Assembly: GCA_003260075.1 (NCBI GenBank)
Contig: QLIY01000236.1
Location: 111,893 to 175,892, forward strand
Reading direction: 5' to 3'
DNA length: 64,000 nucleotides
Origin: Phallusia mammillata
Taxonomy: Eukaryota > Chordata > Ascidiacea > Phlebobranchia > Ascidiidae
A program made the position numbers and the translations under genes. Within the stretch, counting starts at the first letter, position 1. Each line of letters starts with the position of its first letter. Positions 51,332-63,249 of this stretch are shown here, in pieces. The notes beneath the pieces were generated by a model. The model was not told the DNA's origin. It worked only from the letters and a program-made list of their open reading frames with translations, and searched no databases.

Positions 51332-54300
51332 AAAGGTTATTTTTAACTAGTTGTGTTATGTTTGATTTTTTCTGCAGGCAAATGTGACCAGTAAGAGGCC
51401 AATGGAGATCGAGTTACCCGCCAGTATTTACTCGAGCGGTGGAAAGCAACGGCTGACCTTCGCGATGTACAAAGACGATGTAAGTATTTGCTTTTTGAAT
51501 TCACGATGTGATGTGGTTTCAGAAGCAAAATTCGAAAAAAAAACGGACAAAACTGTTAAGTTTGTAAAAAAAAACTCTATACTTGCCCGATTTCGAAATA
51601 AAAAAAACGATGTGACTTGGCGCTTAAGATGAGAATGATGATCGATTCAACGTTCTTTTTGAAAGCGGTTTAGGCGTGATAAACAACTTAACCTAAACAA
51701 AAATGGTCAAGTTCAACAAATTTCCATACAAATGCATACAAAGTTAAACAGAAAAAATATATATCCATTTCTAGAAAAAACTTTCACACGTTTATGCATT
51801 TAGATATTGGTTTGTAATAATTTAACAGCAAATATTTTTATGAGTAACACACTGCAGCTTGTTTATTTTAACCCAATCCTTTTATGATAGTTTCTGTTTC
51901 GCTCCGAGAACCAAGCAGTTTTGTCCGGCATCATATCAGCAAATGTAAAAGGCAGAAATGTTGTAGATGCTCCAAAGGATATTCTCGTCTCAGCTACGTT
52001 TAATGGCACGACCGTAGCAAAAGAAAACATCAGGTACGGCTTCAGTTATGTCTTTATCATTCGTTTATTAAAAATACAGACCAAACGGTGGTGTTTGTCT
52101 TTAGAACTGGGAATAAGACAAGTTTATCTTATAAGGGTTTTAGAAGATTTTCAAGCTTCTGAGTTAAATACGCATTCGGTAAGATATTACCACCGTTTTA
52201 TGTCGTTTATTGACGATAGCAACAAAATGGATAACGCGCAATAATCCCAAAACCACCAACATCTCTTCTTACAATTCGAAAAGAGCTCTTTCGGCGAAAA
52301 CGCATGGTGTTGAGGAATTTAAATACGCATTTCTGCTTGCACACGCGTACTTCAACCAAGTCTGAGCTGTTCCTGATCATTTTGTATAATGATTCATAAC
52401 ACGTACAATGATTCATAACTGAATTTTGGGAAATGATAAAAGAAGACCTAGAATCCGTGGCGATCCGACCTCTTCCGTTATCGGTAAAAGCTATTCAGCT
52501 AACAATAGGTTATTCTGGCTTCAAACAGGCAATGCACTGAGGTCACCTAAACACAAACGGTTAACCATTTCGAAACGGATCTATGCGCGGCATCACGCCA
52601 GTGACGTTTTCAATTGTAAGGAATCCACCACACTTTCCGTAGATTGTGAGGTCTCGTTTCTGATATACGGCCTATTGTTATGCTATACAGTATACGTGAC
52701 TCATTTTTGTGATGGATATTAATATACATCAAGATAAACCTAAATGCCCGGTTTATACATAATTATATGAAAGCACTATATCCGGTGGCTGCTTTGTTTG
52801 TTTGTAGTTGAAACTCTAAAGTTTGTTTTGCCCGTAAAGCTGGTGATTTTAACTCTGGCGTTTTTTGATTAAGAGGCAGCGTAAACTGGTAGAAAATACT
52901 TTTTTGTATTTTTTGTACCTTAACTGAACATGTACCAAAAAAGGAGCACGATACGACAAAAATGAAAAACTGCTGGCAAAAAATGGGGGGGGGGAACTGA
53001 ACATGTACAAAAAAAGGAGCACGATACGACAAAAATGAAAAACTGCTGGCAAAAAATAACGTCAGAGTAGTGCTTTACTATTCATTTTTTGCCTAGAGAC
53101 AAAGGCAATGAAAAATTATTTATTTCCAGAAAAACATTTTTTCATAAATTTCAGGTTGTGTTTTAAACAAGCATTGCCTAGTTTTAAAAAAAAATAATTG
53201 CCATCAATAATGTATTATAAAAACGTTGTCATCTTGTAGCTGAGGCACAAGCTTATACCTTGTCTCTTAGATGTTTCCGCCGATGACCCCACAAAACACA
53301 GATTTTATCTTTACTTTATTTGCACGCAGTTGTGCCTTTTGGATGCCCGCCAATAGGTCTTGGTCGACGCAAGGTTGCATGCTTGTAAACTACACAGAAA
53401 CTGGTACCGGGTTCGGATTAATGAAGGCCACTTGCGCATGTTCTCATCTCACCAACTTCGGCATCATTCTTGACTACAACCCAACATCGTCTTCTTCCGA
53501 AGAACTCGAAGAAACTGTGATAACTACGATCACCTACATTGGAGTGATTGCATCAATCGTTGGCCTTTCCATTACAATTGTATACAGGCAAGTTTACACT
53601 GCATACCGTATATTTACTCGATTGTAAGCCGCCCTCTAATGTAAGCCGCATGTCAAGGTGTCGAAAAAATGTAAGTCGCCGTCGATCGTACTGAAACCGC
53701 ATTTGTGATGTTAAGTACTATTGTTAACCTCTTCATGTTGCTATTCTAGTATAGTACATCAATTGTCAAAAAAATGCTATTGCAAATAAGTGTACCTAGC
53801 AGAGCGTTATGTTGACGTGTAAAGCCAGTGTTAAAAAGAATTTGGAAAGCAAAATAAATCAAATGCATGGGTGTAGAAATAATATCTGTATTATAAAGAT
53901 GTAAGCCGCCCTCGATTATAAGCCGCACACGGTAGGGTCAAAACCTTTTTAAGACTTAACAATCTAATAACTACGGTTTATGGAAAGCTTAACAATTAGT
54001 TGTTAAATACTTCGCAGGCTTTTTGTTCAAGAACTGCGCAGAGGAGTTCCTCAGTTGATCCTATTGAATCTCTGCTCCTGCCTTTTAATCGTTTATATCT
54101 TCTTCTTACCCGCGGAAAGCAATGCGCTTCTCAAAAATCCGGTAGGTACCTTCACGTTGCCATTCAAGAGCCTGTTCTTTCAACCAGCGGTTTTTAAACT
54201 TTTTGTTGAGACGCTTTAGGATTGGAAAAGTTTGTTGCCTTGATATCCCAGCGATAAAAACAATGCCAAGTTCAATTGTAATGTTGCTGTTATTTCTTGT

Positions 54301-56591
54301 AAAATGACTGGCATTTTAGGCAACTAATGATCTTGGCAATGTACGGTCACAACTACTGGAAAACTAACTTTACAAAAACATTGAGAACATATTGCGCAGT
54401 AGCACTTGTTGGAATTTTCCCTTGCGTGGTATATGTGATAATGAATTTCAATTGCACACTTTTGATAGAAAATAGCGTTTTGAGAAGGGGGGGGGGGCTA
54501 CTGCATGGAAAACTAACTTTACAAATACATTGAGAACATATTGCGCAGTAGCACTTGTTGCAATTTTCCCTTGCGTGGTATGTGTTAATGAATTTCAATT
54601 GCACACTTTTGATAGAAAATAGCGTTTTGAGAAAACTTTTAATATTGAGTTTAGTCACAAAACAAAATTATTGTCAGATGCCCTTGGAAATGCAAACGAA
54701 GCACAGTTTGAGAATCACCGACTCAAACCTTTCTATATTTGTAGGGCGCTTGTTTTGTTGTGGCAATGGTACTTCATTTTTTCTTGCTGTCGGTTTGGGG
54801 ATGGAACGTTGTGGAAGCAGTATCTATGTATTTGTTGCTGGTTCGGGTCTACAACGTTTCGATGACACGTTTTCTCACAAAAGCGGCGGTTGCGTGTTAC
54901 GGAGGTTCTCTCATTCTTCTTTTGACGGGGCTGTGCGTTTCGTACGCAAATTCTCCAGACCAACCGCTCAGTCGAAGTTACACGTAAGAAAAGTTGAACA
55001 TATTTTATTTTCGAGATATAGAACAATGGATATGATAGTCCTTTCGTCAATTCCAGTATATATATATTTTTTGTACTACCGTATAATACGTTGAATTTTT
55101 TTTTCATTTGTGTGCGATAAATATGACAGAATTAGTTGGTTTGCAGTTTAAATTACACAATATATTTCTCGGCGTCCGTGAAATATAAAACACATAAGAT
55201 GTCAGTATGTAAAACAAGACGGTTTAGCTTCACCGGTGGGTTATTAAGATGTTTTTATTTGCAAAATATAACTGCTTTAACCTTCAACCTTTAATTTTTG
55301 TTTGTATTTTGTATGTTCGTCAGGATTTAATTTTTTATTTATTTCGTTTGCTTGTCAGCATTTAATTGTCATTTAAATTTTGTTTGATTTTTTTTTCAGG
55401 AACGGTGATGTCGCATGTATTGCAGATGCACCAACCAGCCATTTCCTAGTTATTCTACCGATCACTCTGGCCTTCTTCGCAAATTTGGTATTGTTTATCT
55501 TTATCATTCGGGGGCTGAACAGTCCCACCAAGGCAGTGGCCGCCAGAAAAGAAACACGCAAGTAAGTGGGTGATTGCTGGTGTCAGTCAGTTTTGTAATA
55601 TCGATGTTGCAAACTAAACAAAGTGTAAGCTTTGCAAGTTTAAGCGTTTTATTGCTGAAGCAAACACACACACACACACACACTCACACACACACACACA
55701 CACANGGTACTTGTAGTTAATTGTATTTTTCATTTGATTTCAGTTTACAATAAACTTCACATACATTAAGTAAGTTATGTATAGTGGGCTAAACTTCTGT
55801 TAAACCAGATTCGGGTAATCCGGAAAATCGGTTAAATTAGACAAAACCTGAAATAGGCTACAAATGGTTTGTAATGTGGCAAGGCTTCAACTAATAACTT
55901 AGACATCGAATAAACCGGATCTTCACCTAATCCGGACACAGTTTTTGGTCCAAACGGGAACCAAGGTTTACTGTATTTGCATTTAATCAACAACCATTTT
56001 TTAAACAGACTTAAAAATCGTCTACGTCAAGCTGTCTGCGTCACAGTATTGTTGGGGATAACGTGGTTATTCGGATTCTTAAAAGTGGCGGTGCAAATGA
56101 CGGTATCGAACGGTCGTCCTACTGAGGCGCAGAAACAAGCAATTTTCATCTTTGACATCTTGTTTACGATCTTTAACTCTGTCCAGGGTTTTGTGATTTT
56201 CCTTATGTTCTGCTTGCTACGAATCATACAAGATTCGCGCTGCACGGTAAGTAATGTATTTATCCGGTGGTTTTTGGGAAACATGTACATTGCTATAGTA
56301 AATGGGCATATTATATCAGAAGTGTGGAATGAGGGAGGAAATATATGCTTTATTGTAACTGTTTTAAAATCAGTGCCAACTTACCTATAGTAATTGCACG
56401 TATGATTCTCTAGCGCAACCAAGCGGTCAAAAATTGGCTTAATATTAATCCTGCGACAGGCTTAGAACCTTATTTAAAAAAAAATTTCTTCGTTGCAGAA
56501 AACATGGGAGCGCATTAGAACCGACAGCTCCATTTCCAGCCCACGTTGGATGTCGGGGACAGACTCCGGCCGTAAAAGCACAAGTTTGTGA
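47234..56591 (+). CDS. leucine-rich-repeat adhesion GPCR, 14 exons, 1113 aa
   Basis: Exons: 47234-47455, 47788-48659, 48946-49173, 49637-49942, 50225-50328, 50562-50812, 51378-51479, 51891-52033, 53330-53587, 54018-54141, 54745-54983, 55400-55561, 56009-56246 and 56499-56591. The lengths sum to 3342 nt and every phase joins. A signal peptide (MLVAFKIYLFLIHLKIASG) leads into about 12 leucine-rich repeats (residues ~110-455) with a C-terminal cap (LGGNQLQCDEAM). A GAIN-like region follows (ILVSATFNGTTVAKENIR), then a GPS with CACSHLTNFG, so cleavage before Thr at about 784 is predicted. Seven helices follow: TM2 ILLNLCSCLLIVYIFF, TM3 LHFFLLSVWGWNVVEAVSMY, TM6 VLLGITWLFGF, TM7 FNSVQGFVIFLMFCLL. 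The tail is short, ends STSL, and could bind a PDZ domain. TM6/TM7 do not look like ADGRA receptors, the familiar LRR-bearing group, so the subfamily is left open. AATAAA at 56827-56832. Confidence 0.9.
51282..51330 (+). repeat. long poly-G tract
   Basis: 49 G in intron 6 of the LRR-GPCR, 47 bp before the exon 7 acceptor. No flanking duplication was seen. Confidence 0.8.
52985..52994 (+). repeat. poly-G junction between direct copies
   Basis: 10 G between 63-bp copies (52922-52984 and 52995-53057) in intron 8 of the LRR-GPCR. Confidence 0.75.
53588..54017 (+). other. GC-AG intron of the LRR-GPCR
   Basis: The donor reads ACAG then GCAAGT, the usual form of a GC-AG donor. The acceptor is acttcgcag. 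Joining here gives continuous TM1 sequence (IVYRLFVQELRRG). Reading through instead gives a stop 13 codons later. The intron is mostly filled by the MITE at 53604-53934. Confidence 0.75.
53604..53934. mobile_element. MITE with TACCGT/ACGGTA ends
   Basis: It begins TACCGTATATTTACTCGAT and ends attataagccgcacACGGTA. The phrase gtaagccgccctc occurs near both ends. Ends of this kind recur in many animal MITEs. The inner 200 bp are AT-rich with no coding capacity. No clear target duplication was found. Confidence 0.55.
54487..54497 (+). repeat. poly-G junction between direct copies
   Basis: 11 G between copies 54351-54486 and 54498-54633 in intron 10 of the LRR-GPCR. The open frames spanning it are artefacts. 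Confidence 0.75.
55664..55705 (+). repeat. (CA)n microsatellite ending in an ambiguous base
   Basis: About 40 bp of CA repeat with one CT interruption, followed by the only N of the window at 55705. Located in intron 12 of the LRR-GPCR. Confidence 0.9.
55781..55971 (-). mobile_element. pogo/Tigger-like MITE, second copy
   Basis: On the minus strand it reads cagtaaaccttggttcccgt, then gtttggaccaaa, a gtccggattaggtgaa stretch, and ccacattacaaaccatttg. These correspond in order to the element at 43267-43439. Its other end (gggctaaacttctgttaa) is more diverged. Located in intron 12 of the LRR-GPCR. Confidence 0.6.
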
Positions 56592-57586
56592 ATGCACTTT
56601 GATTGGGACTACACCATGTAAGAACCTCACAAACTGAAACACTTTGATATAAAGTTCAGCGATGAATCGGAAGTACAATATTTTTTGTATTTTGTAATCA
56701 TCAGTGCAATAGATGTACGTATTTGATTTCCGTACCGTTTCTACTTTTCTTGTTTTATAGCAGATGATTATTTTGTAACATGTTCCAAATATTCTTTAAC
56801 ATTTTAAAGCACTTAAATTCTTAGCTAATAAATTTCCAGGTCTATTTTTATTCATTGCTTAACTCTGTTTCAACCCTTTCAAATATCCACCTCGAAACAA
56901 GAAATGTATTTTACATTATATTTGTAAATTGAATTTGCAGTTTGTACCAAGGATTTTGTACGTTTTTCCTTTCTCATAATTCGTTGGTCTTGAACAACCA
57001 AGGAGCCAACAAGTTGAAGCAGCCCCTTTCACAATGGTTCCAAAAAATTATACCTTACTTCTTGCACTTAAAGTTACTTATTAACAAACAACTTTTCTCA
57101 GCTGCCTTTTTTGCACAAAACAACTTGGAGACTTTAAATATTTTTTGCGTGTCTTTCTGTACCTTTTGTTGTTTTGTATGCAGTTTTTATCTCATACAAA
57201 AACTAAATAAAATATGCTTTAGGTCTAAAGAGTTCAAAACTACACTGTCCTTTTTATCAACCAGCAAATATATTTGACTCGTCCTACGATTTCATTTTGG
57301 GCGTCTTCCTCAGGGTAATATCACACTGCCCAACACAATAGTTTTTACAACACCAAACCTTTAATCGGGTATGACATAAAAAAGCTTCTGAAGTACCACC
57401 TGAAAAGCTCCAGCGTACCACTGATTAGGAACCACTGCACTATAGGTAAACAACCACGCACGCGCTGCTTGAAAATCGTTTATTCGACTCTAGTCACAGA
57501 AACAATGAAGGCAAAATACGATTGAACTACACTTGGAGAAGCAAAAACCAAAAGGAATCCAGCAGCGGCATATTCTCATTTTAGAC
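56592..57586. other. intergenic region between LRR-GPCR and PSMB5 3' ends
   Basis: Convergent 3' ends. AATAAA (+) at 56827-56832 and AATAAA (-) at 57479-57484 are the likely polyadenylation signals. A hAT-like right end (gattaggaaccactg) stops at 57437, without a recognisable left end. Confidence 0.55.
57423..57437. mobile_element. hAT-like right end, remnant
   Basis: The sequence gattaggaaccactg resembles the right terminus of the hAT-like element at 664-946 (gttgagaaccactg). No left end was found within 1 kb. Confidence 0.3.
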
Positions 57587-59749
<2,163 letters not shown>

Positions 59750-59779
59750 GGTTTACTTATACTATATTTAAATATACCT

Positions 59780-59792
59780 GCTGAAAATAAAG
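59780..59792 (-). promoter_or_regulatory. splice acceptor between MED19 and PSMB5
   Basis: On the minus strand, actttattttcag is followed by CAGG, 31 nt upstream of the PSMB5 ATG. No AATAAA or ATTAAA is present in the 125-bp interval. The arrangement fits trans-splicing of a downstream operon cistron. An ordinary PSMB5 5' UTR intron would need its first exon inside or beyond MED19. Confidence 0.5.
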
Positions 59793-59874
59793 TTACAACA
59801 TTGGACTCAGTAGAATGCATGCAAAAAACATGATTGTGAAAACACAAAAAATGAAAACAAATCATGAAAAAAAG

Positions 59875-60528
59875 TTAGAAACCACTGGCAAAACTTCTCT
59901 CACTGCCACTGCCCATCTTTTTCTCCTTGTTTTTTCGCTTTTTGTCTTTTTTCTTCTTTTTCTTCTCGCCATCTTCATGTTTTCGCTTTTTATGTTTCTT
60001 AATCTCATCCATTTCAGGAGTCCTAATATCGTGAGAGGAAACATCTGGCCGATTTTTGCTTTTGTGATGTTTGTGTTTTCTCTTGGTTTCTGATTGTTGG
60101 TGTGACGGCCTATACTGGTCAGGAACTGGACCTGGATGCAATCGAAACGCTGCCATAAGAGTTGCGGATGATAGCGGTTGAATCTCTTTGCTCCCAACAA
60201 TTGGTGGTTTGTCAATTATAGATCTTAGTGTACTTGCATTGCCTGCTTCAGATGTGTCTATGACCCCTGGTATATCAGGCAGAAATGAGCTTAGAGACTC
60301 CTTTAATTTTTTGCCACAGAACTTGTTGTAAGTTGCTTCTAGACCAAATTGGGCCAACAGATTGGAGCTGCCAGTAAGCTGAGCTGGAGGTGGAAGATCC
60401 TTCATGAGGTAAATTTGAGATTTTGTCTGTGGAGTTTCCTCATTTGTCAGAAAGTGTGTCAACGGAACGTCCGCAAGGTTTTGAGATATTTGGTCATAAG
60501 GGAATGAATGATCTTGAAAGTTAATCAT
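59875..60528 (-). CDS. MED19: Mediator complex subunit 19, 217 aa, single exon
   Basis: MED19 is a head-module subunit that helps couple Mediator to RNA polymerase II. The family core is clear: IYLMKDLPPPAQLTGSSNLL, then LEATYNKFCGKKLKESLSSF, LPDIPGVID, LRSIIDKPPI and FRLHPGPVPDQYR. The C-terminal third is a Lys/His-rich tail with a run of basic residues, as in animal MED19. The long Pro-rich N-terminus of vertebrate MED19 is replaced by about 40 residues. The start chosen is the ATG at 60528; the frame is open 21 nt further up to a GTG, but an acceptor-like tgatactag lies in between. PSMB5 follows on the same strand after 125 bp. Confidence 0.95.
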   Translation of the reverse strand: MINFQDHSFPYDQISQNLADVPLTHFLTNEETPQTKSQIYLMKDLPPPAQLTGSSNLLAQFGLEATYNKFCGKKLKESLSSFLPDIPGVIDTSEAGNASTLRSIIDKPPIVGSKEIQPLSSATLMAAFRLHPGPVPDQYRPSHQQSETKRKHKHHKSKNRPDVSSHDIRTPEMDEIKKHKKRKHEDGEKKKKKKDKKRKNKEKKMGSGSERSFASGF

Positions 60529-60539
60529 GGTACTTGTAT

Positions 60540-60542
60540 CTA
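60540..60542 (-). promoter_or_regulatory. splice acceptor 11 nt upstream of the MED19 ATG
   Basis: On the minus strand, tttttcttatgtgatactag precedes ATACAAGTACCATG. Such a short leader fits a spliced-leader site, although a small 5' UTR intron is also possible. Confidence 0.35.
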
Positions 60543-61529
60543 GTATCACATAAGAAAAAGTTTAAACATTATGTATCTATGTGGTTTAAACATTATCATT
60601 ATATAGATTAAAATCTAGATTTAAAAAAGTGGACCACACTAAAATAGCCTTACCAAAACATAGTTCAATACTACGAATCACTGTAATAAAGTTGCTACTG
60701 CACTAGATCAGGGGGGACATCCAAATCAGTATTGTAATGATTCATATAATCAATAATAAAGTCTGCTTAGCACAAGGTGAAAGTATGCAAGTAAATTTAC
60801 CAGACATTGGCTGTTCTTTGACAAATCGTTTTTCGTTTAAAATACAACAATTGTTACAAAACACGAATCTTGTTGTTTAGTTCCAAAATTGAAATAAATC
60901 AAAAATTGAGAACTGTGTCTGTCTCTGTCAATACAAAGTTATGAGTAAAATAAAAATCACAAAGACTCCAAATCGAACTAAGTTAAAAGTTACAGACACA
61001 GACAGCTGCAGGTAAATTGAGAACAATGCAAGAACCGAACGAACATTTCAAAACAAATAGCCTAGCCACACTTCTTGCAAAGTGCGTGATAGGAATGACA
61101 GCGCCTGCTCAAAGAGACAATGATAATCCAGATCGCTGCAGTATAATCAAATAGTATTACGGTATTATTAAACCGTGTTTTTACACCCTTTTTTTGTTTG
61201 ATTTGTCCAAACAAAACTAATAATGTAATAAAAGAAGAGGTAACTAATTAAATTTATCAAACAAAAGCAGTTACTGGGGGGTTTGCTGGGCCAAACAGCT
61301 GTTTTAAGAGTATTTTAATTGGGTAATAAGAAGAATTTGCAGTTCTTCCCAGCGCCTGCCCGTCATAAATTTGTTGCTAAGAGTCGCGATAACAATATAG
61401 CCACTTTCACTCCTAGGTGTGAGCACTTTACTGCGACAAAAACAACTCCGAAACAAGCGTCATGATGATGCCAAAAAATTCACATTTTTGTTAAAGTGGG
61501 TCCGCAAAATAATGTGCGACCTAAAATGT

Positions 61530-61531
<2 letters not shown>

Positions 61532-61618
<87 letters not shown>
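61532..61618 (+). repeat. long poly-C tract
   Basis: 87 C, the only long homopolymer of this orientation. On the minus strand it is a poly-G run that follows directly after the GAAAC of a hammerhead-like core. No flanking duplication was seen. Confidence 0.85.
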
Positions 61619-61619
<1 letters not shown>

Positions 61620-61651
61620 TTTCGCCCACCAGATCGGTAGGGCTTCATCAG
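61619..61651 (-). ncRNA. hammerhead-ribozyme-like core beside the poly-C tract
   Basis: The minus strand reads CTGATGA, A, GCCC, a 12-nt loop, GGGC, GAAAC. Stem II is a perfect 4-bp GC helix and both invariant boxes are intact. Downstream (minus strand) lies poly-G, so stem III and the cleavage site cannot be read. Hammerheads with this layout occur in Penelope-like retroelements and retrozymes. Confidence 0.45.
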
Positions 61652-61664
61652 AGCAATGAATGAC

Positions 61665-61695
61665 GTTATGGATAGAAATATTTTCTATCCATAAC
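61665..61695. repeat. perfect 14-bp hairpin
   Basis: GTTATGGATAGAAA, tat, TTTCTATCCATAAC. A third partial copy (gttatggata) follows at 61703. It sits 14 bp from the hammerhead-like core. Confidence 0.7.
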
Positions 61696-63147
61696 TATAC
61701 AAGTTATGGATAAAAATAACTAGTATTTTTGTTTAACATTAACACCAGCTGAACGACATTTTTGTTAAATATGCAACCTGGTGGACGAAAACGCCTGTAC
61801 AGCATTTTCTAAAATGTGTCGCCAGAATGATTTAGATGCATCATTTTTTAAACCTATGTAAAAAATATTTCAGCAATATTTTCCTCAAGGTGTACAACAT
61901 TTGGTGTTTCGTTTGAGTAATTATGTTGTTTCAAAAATTTCATGCCATACAAGGACAATAATTAGAAAGCCATATACCCACGAAGCTGCGCAAAAATGCG
62001 TTTTTAACCAAACAAACTCAAAACATTTGTCGACGTGCGTTTTGTGTTTTATTTGCAAATCTGGCAACACACCAACATAAACAGAAGGGTACAGTTGAAT
62101 ATAAAAACAAAATCATACAAAGACAGCTGCAGTGGCAATACAATTGTGCTCATGTTTAAGTGGCAGGTAATTGCGTGATATGTCAAGGAGCGAAGCAGAT
62201 AGCTTGAAGATCGCTGGCATAAACAAAATCAGCTAAGTGAAATGCAACGAGTATTTTGAAGCATAGCGACAAATGTGTTTCATATTTACAATAGCTCTTT
62301 TCCATGTGCGTTAATGCATCTGTCGCACCTAAACTTACAGCCTTTCTGTTAGTCATGTCTGAAAGTGCATACTCATACATGTTAGGCAGGGCTTTTGAAA
62401 CTTGAGTCGCGAGTATACGTTAAATTAAAACAATTTCTAAATGATGCAGAATACAATTTTGCTTGACAAATCTTGAAATAAGAGAACACAAACATAGACA
62501 GACAACAAAATCCAGTTTCAATTACACTGACAAGTTGCTGTATGAATGCAGTCAATCTAATACGACAGGTGCGGAGACAATATGTTTGGAAAGGCCCCAT
62601 GTATGGTAAACTTAGATTAATTGGCATAGATTGTCTTTGAAGCGCAAACCTCTGTACACGCGGGGGAATTCATCATGTGAAAGTTATGTGCTGCATTTTG
62701 GGCTTAACAGCTATTAATTGCTCAAAACAATGTTGAGAAAGGAACCATAAAAACACAAGAGCTAAAATTTCATCTAAAGGCATATTGCAGTGAAACGAAC
62801 AGACACGGAATTTAAGAGCTAAAAATACATAAAATGGGCTAAATAAGTTAAATTTCATTAAAACCTTAACTAAGAACACTAGAAAATAGTGGTAAAATCC
62901 TAAACACAGGTAACTGTACACATGAACACTTCAAAGTATAGTAAGAAAAGCGATAAGATAAATCAATGCTTCCCAAAAAGAGTTCTACATTTCCAGTTTA
63001 CGCCGTTTTGCCACGTGACCAACGGCAGTTTCCTCGCGTTTCAACGGAGTTAGGGCATCATTGACGCCATTTTTTGTCTGTATTTTTTTAAGAAAGGTGT
63101 TAAGATGCTATATGTGGCGTAAACGGAGACGACAGTTCAGAACCTAC

Positions 63148-63249
63148 CTGTGGTAGTCTGTAGTTTTTGGCCTTGCACCATTTCTCAAAGCAGTCTTTGG
63201 CCGATTCCAGCTTTTCTGGTGACTTGCAGTAAACCAGGATTTCGCAGTC
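63148..63249 (-). CDS. internal coding exon of an unidentified gene
   Basis: A 102-bp exon with a good acceptor (tttattttacag) and donor (CAG then gtaggt). It encodes 34 residues starting DCEILVYCKSPEKLESAKD and containing FEKWCKAKNYRLPQ. Codon use and the mix of charged and hydrophobic residues look like real protein. I do not recognise the family. The gene's other exons would lie past 64000 or in 60.6-63.1 kb. Confidence 0.55.

Larger units (their letters stand above)
60543..63147. other. mostly non-coding interval
   Basis: Holds the poly-C tract, the hammerhead-like core and a perfect hairpin near 61.6 kb. An AATAAA on the minus strand near 62050 could end a transcript from the exon at 63148-63249. 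No further coding exon could be assigned, although a minus-strand open frame at 62183-62380 might be part of that transcript. Confidence 0.45.

Noticed and set aside
53271..53329. Extending the GPS exon upstream to the ATG at 53271
   Set aside because: Joining the exon at the upstream acceptor produces a stop in the required phase. The acceptor at 53329 (ttatttgcacgcag) restores the frame with a typical GPS start.
54327..54720. Open frames between TM2 and TM3 of the receptor
   Set aside because: TM2 exon (ending 54141) joins TM3 exon (54745) in phase 0 with correct family sequence. These frames are intronic and span a poly-G artefact.
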